The notes under the pieces were generated by a model. That model worked only from the letters and a program-made list of their open reading frames with translations, made no database searches and was not told the DNA's origin. The position numbers and the translations under genes were made by a program. DNA of 64,000 bases from Curtobacterium herbarum (GTDB lineage Bacteria > Actinomycetota > Actinomycetes > Actinomycetales > Microbacteriaceae): positions 1,736,001 to 1,800,000 of the forward strand of contig NZ_JAFBBT010000001.1 of the NCBI RefSeq assembly GCF_016907335.1, in the 5' to 3' direction. This document shows positions 17,080-24,384 of the stretch, piece after piece; the stretch's first letter is position 1, and each line of letters begins with the position of its first letter.

Positions 17080-17115
17080 CGGGAGGCACGGTGCCGGGCC
17101 GCCACGGGCCTCCCG
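17080..17115. terminator. Hairpin downstream of the Nudix gene
   Basis: Arms CGGGAGGC (17080-17087) and GCCTCCCG (17108-17115) flank a GC-rich interior with further partial pairing. The right side contains the complement of GACGGGAGGCCCG at 17105-17117, marking it as a degenerate member of the 13-mer hairpin family. Confidence 0.6.
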
Positions 17116-17161
17116 TCCGACGGCTGGCAGCGTCCCTGCGAGCGGCGACCCGCCGCGGGCG

Positions 17162-17167
17162 TAGCGT
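17162..17167 (+). promoter_or_regulatory. -10 element (TAGCGT), leaderless small gene
   Basis: TAGCGT is seven bases before the ATG of the small acidic protein; no ribosome-binding site is present. Confidence 0.45.
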
Positions 17168-17174
17168 CCCGGCC

Positions 17175-17336
17175 ATGACCTACAGCCAGCCGGATCCGGC
17201 AGAAGAGACCACGCAGGCAGCGCCCGAGCAGCCCGACACGGAGCAGTCCACCGTCGGCGAGCAGGGCGGGGAGCACGCAGCCCTCGAGATCGACAGCTCG
17301 GACGTCCCGACGACGTCCGACGACTCGTCGAACTGA
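17175..17336 (+). CDS. Small acidic low-complexity protein (53 residues)
   Basis: An unrecognised 53-residue protein rich in Glu, Asp, Gln, Thr and Ser, without hydrophobic core or cysteines; it is predicted to be disordered. The reading frame begins MTYSQPDPAEETTQ and ends DDSSN. Support comes from the leaderless TAGCGT-ATG arrangement and its position between a terminator and arsC. No function is proposed. Confidence 0.5.
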   Translation: MTYSQPDPAEETTQAAPEQPDTEQSTVGEQGGEHAALEIDSSDVPTTSDDSSN

Positions 17337-17380
17337 CGCGAGCGCGCTCGCACACCACGCCGGACGCCTGGTGACGGCAC

Positions 17381-17836
17381 TCAGACGAGTGTCGACACCA
17401 GGCGTTCGACGCGTCCGCGGACGTCGTCGCGGATCGGGCGCACGGCCTCGAGCGGCAGTCCCGCGGGGTCGGTGAGCTCCCAGTCCTCGTAGCGCTTGCC
17501 GGGGAACACCGGGCAGGCGTCACCGCACCCCATCGTCACGACGACGTCGGCGTGCCGGACGGCATCCGTGGTGAGGATCGCGGGGGTCTGGCCCACGATG
17601 TCGATGCCGACCTCCTGCATGGCGGCCACCGCGACCTGGTTCACCTGGTCAGCGGGCTCGGACCCGGCGGAGAACACGTCGACGCGGTCACCGGCGATCG
17701 CGCGGAGGAACCCGGCTGCCATCTGCGAGCGGCCGGCGTTGTGCACGCAGACGAAGAGGACGGACGGCCGGCGCTCGTGCGTGGCGGCGGTGTCGGCTGT
17801 GTCGGCGGGCGCGTGCGGATCCGGTGCGTCGGTCAT
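17381..17836 (-). CDS. arsC: Arsenate reductase ArsC (LMW protein-tyrosine-phosphatase fold)
   Basis: A 151-residue protein with a 23-residue polar N-terminal extension followed by the LMW-PTP phosphate loop CVHNAGRS (Cys30, Arg36). Two further cysteines, Cys104 and Cys108 in TMGCGDACPVFPG, sit where redox-cycling arsenate reductases have theirs, and DPAG follows (Asp123). These make arsenate reduction more likely than phosphotyrosine hydrolysis; electrons would come from thioredoxin or mycothiol/mycoredoxin. No arsB, acr3 or arsR lies adjacent, so this is an isolated ars gene. It is divergent from the ECF sigma gene across a 388-base spacer. Confidence 0.85.
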   Translation of the reverse strand: MTDAPDPHAPADTADTAATHERRPSVLFVCVHNAGRSQMAAGFLRAIAGDRVDVFSAGSEPADQVNQVAVAAMQEVGIDIVGQTPAILTTDAVRHADVVVTMGCGDACPVFPGKRYEDWELTDPAGLPLEAVRPIRDDVRGRVERLVSTLV

Positions 17837-17934
17837 GCGTCCATCGTGCCGCACGCGCCCGGCGTCCGGCCGTGGTGTGGGCCGAGGCTCCGTCCGCCGC
17901 CGCTCGGCCTCCCGTGGTTCCGGCCGCCGCCGCA

Positions 17935-17988
17935 CAACAGGAACCCGCTCGAACCACGGGATGCCACGGTTCGGACGGGTTGCTGTTG
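17935..17988. repeat. Imperfect 21-base inverted repeat, 12-base loop
   Basis: Arms 17935-17955 and 17968-17988 match at 18 of 21 positions (CAACAGGAACCCG on the left, complement on the right). It lies about 100 bases upstream of arsC, so it would be in its 5' leader or promoter region. Confidence 0.6.
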
Positions 17989-18059
17989 GGCGCAGGCATC
18001 TCGTGCTGGCCGGCGGGCGGCTCGTGGGCCCGGTCGGCACCAGCCAAACCAGCGCGCCG

Positions 18060-18073
18060 ATAATGCATATTAT
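18060..18073. promoter_or_regulatory. AT-rich dyad ATAAT-GCAT-ATTAT
   Basis: Two 5-base complementary arms with a 4-base spacer form an unusual AT-only island in a very GC-rich region. It could be a -10 region on either strand or an ArsR/SmtB-like operator. Assignment is speculative. Confidence 0.4.
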
Positions 18074-18093
18074 GTCAGCTCGGACGGATCCGA

Positions 18094-18114
18094 GAGGTGG
18101 TGATCCACCACCTC
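18094..18114. repeat. Perfect hairpin, 8-bp arms
   Basis: GAGGTGGT and ACCACCTC are separated by GATCC, about 110 bases before the ECF sigma start. The left arm contains an anti-SD-like purine run; it may be an operator or mRNA leader stem. Confidence 0.4.
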
Positions 18115-18224
18115 GACGGGCCCCGCGCTCCCCTCGTCGTCGCTGTGGCACGATCGGGCCGACGACAGCAGAACGGATCTGTCACACGGGGGCGGTCGAC
18201 GACACCTCATGATCGGAGGTGGTC

Positions 18225-18806
18225 GTGAACAGACCGAGGGGGCCGGGCGAGATCCCGGACACAGAACTCATCACGTCGATCGGGCGCGGTGACGCCGAGG
18301 CGTACACCGAGATGCTCGACCGACACAGCCGCGCGGTGTTCCGGTACGCCTGGGGGCTCGCCGATCAACGGTCGGACGTCGACGACATCGTGCAGGAGAC
18401 GTTCCTCGTCGCCTGGCGCCGTCGGAAGGACATCCGGATCGTCGGGTCGAGCGCACTCCCCTGGCTGCTCACCAGCGCCCGGAACATCGCGATGAACACG
18501 AACCGTCAACGCCGGTCGCACCGCATCGACGATATCGACGAACACACGGGTGCATCGGACGCGTGGTACCGGCAGGTCGAGCACGACGAGGCCGCACAGC
18601 AGCTGCGGTGGGTGCAGAACGAGATCGCCGCGCTCGACTCCCCCGACCGGGAACTCTGCGAGCTCTGCCTCCTGCAGGACCGGACCTACGACGAGGCCGC
18701 CGCCGTGCTCGGCCTCTCCCCCGTCAACGCGCGCAAGCGCATCCAACGATCCCGCGCCCGGCTCCGGACGAACCGCGCAGCGCAGGGGATGGAGAACATC
18801 TCATGA
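18225..18806 (+). CDS. ECF (group 4) RNA polymerase sigma factor
   Basis: A 193-residue extracytoplasmic-function sigma factor. Region 2 is visible in SRAVFRYAWGLADQRSDVDD IVQETFLVAW (the DDIVQETF signature), and region 4 in LDSPDRELCELCLLQDRTYD followed by the recognition helix VLGLSPVNARKRIQRSRARL. The GTG at 18225 is chosen because GGAGG is five bases upstream; a GTG six bases earlier overlaps that site. The stop overlaps the ATG of the membrane protein downstream (ATGA), the usual arrangement of an ECF sigma with its anti-sigma factor. The signal and regulon are unknown. Confidence 0.92.
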   Translation: MNRPRGPGEIPDTELITSIGRGDAEAYTEMLDRHSRAVFRYAWGLADQRSDVDDIVQETFLVAWRRRKDIRIVGSSALPWLLTSARNIAMNTNRQRRSHRIDDIDEHTGASDAWYRQVEHDEAAQQLRWVQNEIAALDSPDRELCELCLLQDRTYDEAAAVLGLSPVNARKRIQRSRARLRTNRAAQGMENIS

Positions 18807-19786
18807 TCACCATGCCGCCGCCCGAGGGTGCTGCCCTCGACGCCGCCATCACGCCGATCCGCCGAGCGGTCCTGGAGCAGACCGTCGCCCGCCGCCGGAC
18901 CCGTTCGCGCTGGACCTTCGGCGCGCTGGGCACCGTCGCCGCCGTGACGGTCACGGCCACCGTGCTCGTCGTCGGGAACGTCACCGGGGCCTCGGACTCG
19001 GTGCCGATCGTGGGCTCGGGACCGCAGGCCGCGACCGCCGCCGAGGTGCTCCAGCGTGCCGCCGACGTCACGGTCCGGACGAGCGACCCCGTCGTCGTCC
19101 CCGGCCAGTTCCGCAAGGTGGAGGTGCAGGAGGCCAGCCAGGCCTTCTTCACCGAGGACATGTCCGCGCTCGTGCCCTACTCGATCACCGTGTACCAGCC
19201 GGCTGACCCGTCGGCCCAGTGGACCCTCGTCCGCGACTCCGGACAGCCGACCCAGTACTTCCCGGCAGCGAAAGCGGCCGAGGCGGAGTCGGTCTGGAAC
19301 CGTGACCCGCAGGGGTACCCGGTGGAGACCCTGCACGCGGCCGGCGGCGCCTTCTACGGCACGCCGTGGACCCCGGCCGAGCTCGCCGAGATGCCCCGCG
19401 ACCCGGCGGCGCTCTACGGGTGGGTGTCCGACCACGCGACCGGTTCGGCCAGCCACGAGGAGGCGATGACCACCCTGATCACCGACGACCTGGGCACCGG
19501 GATGGTCCCGGCCGACCTCCGGAGCGCGATGTACCAGGTACTCGCGAAGATCCCGGGCACGACGATCACCCACGACGCGGTGACCCTCGACGGGCGCACG
19601 GGCATCGGCATCGGCCGTGACGAGGCGGCGCGACAGGGCGAGCACTCGGAGATCGTCATCGACCCGCAGTCCGGGGACTTCATCGGCACCCGCACGCTCG
19701 TCGGGGCCGGCAACCCGACGCTGCCCGAGGGCACGGTGTTCGACTCGACCGCCGTGACGACGACGGTGGTCGACAGTGCCCCCTGA
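18803..19786 (+). CDS. CU044_5270-like membrane protein, candidate anti-sigma factor
   Basis: A 327-residue protein with a cytoplasmic N-terminus of about 37 residues (ALDAAITPIRRAVLEQTVAR), one transmembrane helix (about 38-60, GALGTVAAVTVTATVLVVG) and a large extracytoplasmic domain of about 260 residues. The external part resembles the CU044_5270 family, which in actinobacteria commonly follows ECF sigma genes. The cytoplasmic segment is short and lacks a recognisable zinc-binding anti-sigma (ZAS) HxxxCxxC motif, so anti-sigma function rests on operon position and topology. The downstream hairpin ends the operon. Confidence 0.72.
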   Translation: MITMPPPEGAALDAAITPIRRAVLEQTVARRRTRSRWTFGALGTVAAVTVTATVLVVGNVTGASDSVPIVGSGPQAATAAEVLQRAADVTVRTSDPVVVPGQFRKVEVQEASQAFFTEDMSALVPYSITVYQPADPSAQWTLVRDSGQPTQYFPAAKAAEAESVWNRDPQGYPVETLHAAGGAFYGTPWTPAELAEMPRDPAALYGWVSDHATGSASHEEAMTTLITDDLGTGMVPADLRSAMYQVLAKIPGTTITHDAVTLDGRTGIGIGRDEAARQGEHSEIVIDPQSGDFIGTRTLVGAGNPTLPEGTVFDSTAVTTTVVDSAP

Positions 19787-19814
19787 GGGCACGCCGGAAC
19801 GCGACCAGTGAACC

Positions 19815-19856
19815 GGCCGGGAGGCCCGTGGCGACCCCGCCACGGGCCTCCCGGCC
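19815..19856. terminator. Terminator after the ECF operon
   Basis: Perfect 18-bp arms (19815-19832, 19839-19856) with a 6-base loop. The stem core is CGGGAGGCCCG, a variant of the recurrent 13-mer. No T-tract. Confidence 0.8.
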
Positions 19857-19875
19857 GTTCCGCGTCCCGACGTGT

Positions 19876-19881
19876 TAGGTT
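19876..19881 (+). promoter_or_regulatory. -10 element (TAGGTT)
   Basis: TAGGTT lies nine bases before the ATG of the membrane protein gene, compatible with a leaderless or near-leaderless mRNA. Confidence 0.5.
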
Positions 19882-19890
19882 GTGCGCAAC

Positions 19891-20325
19891 ATGATTGCAC
19901 GCAGCAGGATCACCCGCGCGGTCGGTACCGCCCTCACCGCGCACGGCACGGCGACGTTCGTCGCCGACCCGCTCCGCCAGCGCGCCGGCCGGATGGCCGA
20001 CCGCGGCTTCGCCCCCGGCGTCCCGCACGCGGTCCTCGTCCCGCTGCTCGAGGTCGCGTCCGGCACGCTGCTCCCCCGCACCGGACTGGTCGGCGCTGCC
20101 GCAGCCGGGGCGGCCACCGCGCTCGGTGCAGTCCGCGTCGGTGCGGACGTCGAGGACCGCACGGTGACCACCGCCACCGCTGCTGCAGCCGGCCTGACCG
20201 TCGCCGGGCTGAGCGCTGCCGTCCGCGCCACCCGAGGCCGTCTGCGCGTCGGACTCCTCGCCGTGATCGGCACCGTCGTCGTGTTCGAACTCGTCCGCCG
20301 ACGTCGCGTGCTCCGGGCCCGCTGA
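19891..20325 (+). CDS. Small membrane protein, function unknown
   Basis: A 144-residue alanine/valine-rich protein with about three or four hydrophobic segments (GFAPGVPHAVLVPLLEVASG, LVGAAAAGAATALGAV, LTVAGLSAAV, LLAVIGTVVVFELV) and a basic C-terminus. I do not recognise the family. A DoxX-type gene follows after 54 bases, and the two have similar size and topology, so they may work together in the membrane. ATG is preferred over a GTG nine bases upstream because of its distance from TAGGTT. Confidence 0.6.
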   Translation: MIARSRITRAVGTALTAHGTATFVADPLRQRAGRMADRGFAPGVPHAVLVPLLEVASGTLLPRTGLVGAAAAGAATALGAVRVGADVEDRTVTTATAAAAGLTVAGLSAAVRATRGRLRVGLLAVIGTVVVFELVRRRRVLRAR

Positions 20326-20379
20326 CCCGATCGACCTCCTTCCCCTCCCGCTCCCCTCCAATGAAAGGCACCCGAACCG

Positions 20380-20796
20380 ATGTCCCGTCGCCGTTCCGCC
20401 CGACCCTCCGTCCCCCGCACCGTCGTCCGCATCCTGCTCGGCGCGACGATGACCTGGGCCGGCATCAGCCACCTCACCGTCGCCCGTGAGGAGTTCCGCG
20501 CCCAGGTGCCGAAGTTCGTGCCGCTCGACCCCGACGTGACGGTCCTGGCCTCCGGCATCGCCGAGATCTCCCTCGGCGCCGCACTCATGCTGCTCGTGCG
20601 TCGCCAGGCGACGGTCGGCTGGGTCGCCGCGGTGTTCTTCACGGCGATCTTCCCGGGCAACATCGCGCAGTGGATGCACCACCGCGACGGTTTCGGGCTG
20701 GACACCGACACCAAGCGCTTCGTCCGTCTGCTGTTCCAGCCGGTGCTCATCGCCGTCGCCCTCTGGGCCACCAACGCACTCCGCAAGCGCCGCTGA
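20380..20796 (+). CDS. DoxX-family membrane protein
   Basis: A 138-residue protein with four predicted transmembrane helices: about 12-30 (VVRILLGATMTWAGISHL), 55-75, 80-98 (VGWVAAVFFTAIFPGNIAQW) and 115-132. The GISHLTV segment after helix 1 and PGNIAQWMHHRD are typical of DoxX-like proteins, some of which associate with thiosulfate:quinone reductase or with redox stress complexes. No partner enzyme is adjacent. AAAGG lies about 12 bases before the ATG, a weak site, so coupling to the upstream gene is likely. Confidence 0.78.
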   Translation: MSRRRSARPSVPRTVVRILLGATMTWAGISHLTVAREEFRAQVPKFVPLDPDVTVLASGIAEISLGAALMLLVRRQATVGWVAAVFFTAIFPGNIAQWMHHRDGFGLDTDTKRFVRLLFQPVLIAVALWATNALRKRR

Positions 20797-20815
20797 GCCA
20801 CGTCTCGCGGTGGGC

Positions 20816-20821
20816 TAGCCT
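20816..20821 (+). promoter_or_regulatory. -10 element (TAGCCT), leaderless
   Basis: TAGCCT is eight bases before the ATG of the pentapeptide-repeat gene, with no ribosome-binding site. Confidence 0.5.
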
Positions 20822-20829
20822 CGACCGCG

Positions 20830-21708
20830 ATGACGACACGAACCCGGGTCACCCTCGGCCGCCGCGAGGACCTCGGGGCCGACTGCGCCAACTGCTTCGG
20901 TCTGTGCTGCGTCGCACTGGCGTTCACCCGTTCGGTGGACTTCCCGGTGGACAAGGACGCCGGCGACCCGTGCGCGAACCTCGACCCTACCGACGGCTGC
21001 ACGATCCACCCACGCCTGCGGTCCGAGGGGTTCCGCGGCTGCACGGTCTTCGACTGCTCGGGCGCCGGGCAGAAGGTGTCCCGGCACACCTTCGCCGGCC
21101 GGTCCTGGCGTGACGACACGGCGACCCGCGACGCGATGTTCGCGGTCTTCCCCGTCGTCCGCCGGCTGCACGAGCTGCTCCGCTACCTGGACGAGGCGAT
21201 CACCCTCGCCCACGACGCCCACGACGCCCACGCAGCCGCACCGCTGACGGAGCGGTTCGACCGGGTGCGCGCCCTCAGCGACGCCGATCCGGACACCCTG
21301 CTGGCTGCCGACGTGGACGCGGAGTACGACGCCGCCCGGCCGCTCCTGCTCGGCGCGAGCCGGGATGCCCGCGCCCGCGACGGCAGCGTTCATGACGGCA
21401 GCGGCGACGACCGGCGCATCGGCCGCCTGCGCGTCGGCCCCGGCGCGGACCTGCTCGGAGCCGACCTGCGGCGCGCGGACCTGCAGGGTGCGAGCCTCCG
21501 CGGTGCGCTCCTCATCGATGCCGACCTGATGGGTGCCGACCTCCGCCGGTGCGAGTGCATCGGTGCCGACCTCCGCGACGCCGACCTTTCCGGAGCCGAC
21601 CTCCGCGGCGCGGTCTACCTGACACAGATGCAGGTGAACGCGGCTCGAGGGGATGCACGGACCCGCCTCGACGACGGCTTCCAGCGGCCGTCCCACTGGG
21701 CGGGCTGA
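20830..21708 (+). CDS. Cysteine-cluster / pentapeptide-repeat fusion protein
   Basis: A 292-residue soluble protein in two parts. Residues 15-80 hold eight cysteines (19, 22, 26, 27, 48, 57, 71, 76), beginning CANCFGLCC, a YkgJ-like metal- or Fe-S-binding cluster. Residues 85-195 are helical and charged, with a short DAHDAHAA repeat. Residues about 205-265 are pentapeptide repeats of A(D/N)LxG type (ADLRRADLQGASLRGALLID), predicted to form a right-handed quadrilateral beta-helix. Pentapeptide proteins may mimic DNA and protect gyrase, but this combination has no assigned role. It is transcribed alone from a leaderless promoter. Confidence 0.75.
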   Translation: MTTRTRVTLGRREDLGADCANCFGLCCVALAFTRSVDFPVDKDAGDPCANLDPTDGCTIHPRLRSEGFRGCTVFDCSGAGQKVSRHTFAGRSWRDDTATRDAMFAVFPVVRRLHELLRYLDEAITLAHDAHDAHAAAPLTERFDRVRALSDADPDTLLAADVDAEYDAARPLLLGASRDARARDGSVHDGSGDDRRIGRLRVGPGADLLGADLRRADLQGASLRGALLIDADLMGADLRRCECIGADLRDADLSGADLRGAVYLTQMQVNAARGDARTRLDDGFQRPSHWAG

Positions 21709-21838
21709 CCCGCACGATCGCGCTCCGCACCGCGCCGCAGCCCGTCGACGACACGGCCGGACGACGGCACGGCCGCGTGACGAAACGGCCGGAGGACCAC
21801 TCGGTGCGTCGACGACGCAGCGCGACGCACCCCGACCC

Positions 21839-21868
21839 GACGCACCGGAACCCGACGCACCGGAACCC
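21839..21868. repeat. Two 15-bp tandem repeats (GACGCACCGGAACCC)
   Basis: Two exact adjacent copies, followed by a truncated third start (GACGC). They are just before the terminator hairpin, downstream of the pentapeptide gene. No coding role is seen. Confidence 0.75.
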
Positions 21869-21878
21869 GACGCGACCC

Positions 21879-21932
21879 GCTGACGGACGGGAGGCCCATG
21901 GCGGATCCGCCACGGGCCTCCCGTCCGTCAGC
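21879..21932. terminator. Near-perfect 54-bp palindromic terminator
   Basis: Two 27-base arms meet at the centre with a single A-C mismatch. The right arm contains the complement of GACGGGAGGCCCG; the left has GACGGGAGGCCCA. It lies between the convergent pentapeptide (+) and SDR (-) genes. Confidence 0.85.
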
Positions 21933-21957
21933 CGGCGACGTCCGCCGGCCGGCGACG

Positions 21958-22638
21958 TCAGTAGTCGACGCGCCCGTGCCGGTTGTGGAACTCCCCGGTC
22001 GGCCCGTCCGGTCCGAGGAGCGCGAGCGCAACTGTGGCGTCGGTCCCCTCGGTCACCGTCTGGTGGCCGGAGTGCCCGTTGAAGTCCGTCGCGGTGTAGC
22101 CCGGGTCGCTGACGTTCACGCGGAACCCGGGCAGGTTCTTGGCGTACTGCACGGTGAGGGTGATGACGGCGGCCTTCGACGCGGCGTACGGGATGCTCGG
22201 CACGGGGAACTCGTCGTGTCCCGGGGTGCTGAGGAACCGCGGCCAACCGACGCCGGAGGCGACGTTCACGATGACGGGGTTCCCGGAGGCGCGGAGCAGC
22301 GGCAGGGCGGCCTGCGTGACGCGGACGATGCCGGTGACGTTGGCATCGAGGACGGATGCCATCGCGTCCGCCGTCAGGTCGTCGACACCGTGTGAGGTGC
22401 CGAGCACGCCGGCGTTGTTGACGAGGACGTCGAGAGCGGGGATCGACGCGAACGCCTCGTCGATGCTCGACTGGTCGGTGACGTCGATCCGGACGACGGT
22501 GGCGCCGAGGGCACGCACCTCGGCCGCGTCGTCCGGGTTGCGGACGCCGGCGTACACGGTGTGGCCGGCCTCGATGAGTCGGCGGGCGGTCTCGAGTCCC
22601 AGGCTGCGGTTCGCCCCGGTGATGAGTGTGGTGGTCAT
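21958..22638 (-). CDS. SDR-family oxidoreductase
   Basis: A 226-residue classical SDR. The cofactor motif TGANRSLG is at 7-14 with VRNPDD downstream suggesting NADP(H). NNAG is in VLVNNAGVLG; the catalytic Ser is in VNVASGVGW, and the active-site pair is in YAASKAAV (YxxxK intact). It resembles carbonyl reductases that act on small ketones or quinones. It is divergent from an XRE/MmyB-type regulator 118 bases away, the usual arrangement of an SDR and its regulator. ATG at 22638 is chosen over one nine bases upstream. Confidence 0.88.
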   Translation of the reverse strand: MTTTLITGANRSLGLETARRLIEAGHTVYAGVRNPDDAAEVRALGATVVRIDVTDQSSIDEAFASIPALDVLVNNAGVLGTSHGVDDLTADAMASVLDANVTGIVRVTQAALPLLRASGNPVIVNVASGVGWPRFLSTPGHDEFPVPSIPYAASKAAVITLTVQYAKNLPGFRVNVSDPGYTATDFNGHSGHQTVTEGTDATVALALLGPDGPTGEFHNRHGRVDY

Positions 22639-22756
22639 GGGGACCATCGTGCTCGCTCCGCCCGGACTCCCCCAGGCCTCGTTCGACGTGCTGTCCGACG
22701 GACCCTGGGACTGCGAGTACCAGCCTCCGGTTGCAGATCCGCGCGAGGATGGGCCC

Positions 22757-23581
22757 ATGAGCGAGTTCGCGGACGTCCTGCGGTCCTGGCGTGACCGGGT
22801 CAGTCCCGCCGAGGTCGGCCTGCCCGCCGGTGCCGGGCGACGGACCGCGGGCCTCCGGCGTGAGGAGCTGGCGGCCCTCGCGGGGGTCAGCGTCGACTAC
22901 GTCGTGCGGCTCGAGCAGGGCCGCGCGACGAACCCGTCACCGCAGCTGCTCGCCGCCCTGGCCACCGCGCTCCGTCTGACCGAGCAGGAGCGGGACCACC
23001 TGTTCCGCGTCGCCGGTGCCGCTCCCCCGTCCCGCGGGCTCGTCCCCCGGCACATCACGCCCGGTGTGCAGCGCATCATCGACCGGTTGACCGACGTGCC
23101 GCTGGCCGTGTTCACCGCCAGTCACGACCTGCTGCACCGCAACGAGCTGTGGGCCGCGGCGACGGGTGACGGCGACCGGTGGCAGGGGCGCTCCGCGAAC
23201 CTCGTCTGGCAGTTCTTCACCGAGGGCCACGCCGGGGTGGAGTTCGACGACGAGCACGCCGAGGCGTTCGCGTCCGACCTGGCCGCGGACCTCCGCAGTG
23301 CCCTCGGCCGCTACCCCGACGACCGGCACCTCGTCGAGCTCGTGCGGGACCTCCGGGCGACGAGCCCGGAGTTCGAGCGGCGCTGGGGCGAGGCCCGGAT
23401 CGCCGAGCACCGGACCAGCCGGAAGACCCTGCGGACGCCGGTCGGCTCGATCGAGGTCGACTGCGACACCCTCTCGGTGCCCGGCAGTGACCTGCGCATC
23501 GTCGTCTACACGGTGGTGCCCGGCAGCGAGGACGCGTCGCGACTCGACCTGCTGCGCGTCACGGGCCTCCAGCGCGTCTGA
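22757..23581 (+). CDS. XRE-family regulator with MmyB-like ligand domain
   Basis: A 274-residue regulator. Residues 10-75 form a helix-turn-helix (RRTAGLRREELAALAGVSVD, YVVRLEQGRATNPS), and the rest is the MmyB/MLTR-type ligand domain with NLVWQFFTEGHA, RYPDDRHLVELVRDL and TPVGSIEVDCDTLSVPGSDL. Members of this family often control a divergent SDR gene, as here. GAGGAT lies six bases before the ATG, so the mRNA may be leaderless. The ligand is unknown. Confidence 0.9.
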   Translation: MSEFADVLRSWRDRVSPAEVGLPAGAGRRTAGLRREELAALAGVSVDYVVRLEQGRATNPSPQLLAALATALRLTEQERDHLFRVAGAAPPSRGLVPRHITPGVQRIIDRLTDVPLAVFTASHDLLHRNELWAAATGDGDRWQGRSANLVWQFFTEGHAGVEFDDEHAEAFASDLAADLRSALGRYPDDRHLVELVRDLRATSPEFERRWGEARIAEHRTSRKTLRTPVGSIEVDCDTLSVPGSDLRIVVYTVVPGSEDASRLDLLRVTGLQRV

Positions 23582-23592
23582 CCCTCCGCGAA

Positions 23593-23652
23593 ACGCAACG
23601 TGGGCGGCACGGCGCAACGGAGTACCGCCGCGAGGAACCGCCCACGTTGCGT
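23593..23652. terminator. Bidirectional hairpin of the GCAACG/CGCAAGACGCAA type
   Basis: Perfect 15-bp arms (23593-23607 and 23638-23652) flank a 30-base loop, with further imperfect outer pairing to 23662. It lies between the convergent XRE and dhaM genes. The segment TTGCGTCTTGCGGG (23647-23660) recurs as its exact complement at 51541-51554. Confidence 0.75.
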
Positions 23653-23664
23653 CTTGCGGGAGGA

Positions 23665-24384
23665 CTACTCGCCGAAGCCGGAACGGACCAGGTCCGCCAG
23701 GTCGTCGACCGCGTCGCGGGCGTCCGGGCCGGAGGCCTCGATCGTCACGGTCGCACCCTGCGGCAGCGCGAGGGCCATGATCGCCAGCAGGCTCTTCGCG
23801 TCGACCCCGTTGACCCGCACCGACGCGTCGTGCTTCGCGGCGGTCTTCACGAACTCCGCGGCGGGACGTGCGTGCAGGCCGGACGCGTTGACCAGCTCGA
23901 CGGTGGCGGAGGCGTGGGTCCCGTCGGCCGCAGCGGCGTCGGTGACGTCGGTCGCGCCTCCCGGGAGGCCCGTGGTCGCGTCGTCGGGACCGGTGTCGGT
24001 CCCGGCACCGGCAGCGCTCGCGGCCGCAGCGAGGACCGCGTCGACGTCACCGCCGGTCTGGGCGGCGACCGCCGCGGCGACCGTGCCCTCGACCACCGGC
24101 GCGTCCGAGACGTGCACGCGGGCACGGAGCTCGTCGTCCAGGAAGTCGAGCGCGGTGTCCGTCGTCAGGTAGGCGGATCCGAGGTCGCAGAGCACGACGA
24201 TGCCGTCTGCGGCGGCCAGCTCCTCGATGCCGGCGGTGATCGCCGCGAAGGACGTGCCGATGCCGCCCTCGTCGGTGCCGCCCGCTGCGACGAGCTGCAC
24301 GTCGCCGGCCATCTGCCGGGCGATGTCGACCGTGCCCTGGGCGACGGCGGCGCTGTGCGAGACGACCAGGATGCCGACGCTCAT
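23665..24384 (-). CDS. dhaM: DhaM PTS phosphotransferase fused to HPr
   Basis: A 239-residue phosphocarrier in two domains. Residues 1-120 are the mannose-type EIIA domain of DhaM, with active His10 in VVSHSAAVAQG and LCDLGSAYL. A 35-residue Ala/Asp/Thr linker follows. Residues 160-239 are an HPr domain with active His171 in ASGLHARPAAEF and the serine segment AKSLLAIMAL. Phosphate from PEP would flow EI to HPr to EIIA to the ADP held by DhaL. No enzyme I domain is attached, unlike the three-domain E. coli DhaM, so EI must be supplied elsewhere. It is coupled to dhaL by an ATGA overlap. Confidence 0.93.
   Translation of the reverse strand: MSVGILVVSHSAAVAQGTVDIARQMAGDVQLVAAGGTDEGGIGTSFAAITAGIEELAAADGIVVLCDLGSAYLTTDTALDFLDDELRARVHVSDAPVVEGTVAAAVAAQTGGDVDAVLAAAASAAGAGTDTGPDDATTGLPGGATDVTDAAAADGTHASATVELVNASGLHARPAAEFVKTAAKHDASVRVNGVDAKSLLAIMALALPQGATVTIEASGPDARDAVDDLADLVRSGFGE

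Larger units (their letters stand above)
17837..18224. other. 388-base divergent intergenic region (arsC / ECF sigma)
   Basis: No credible gene. It holds three symmetric elements (listed separately): a long imperfect inverted repeat near arsC, an AT-rich dyad in the middle, and a short perfect hairpin nearer the sigma gene. Because both genes read outwards, these are more likely operators or leader structures than terminators. Confidence 0.7.
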
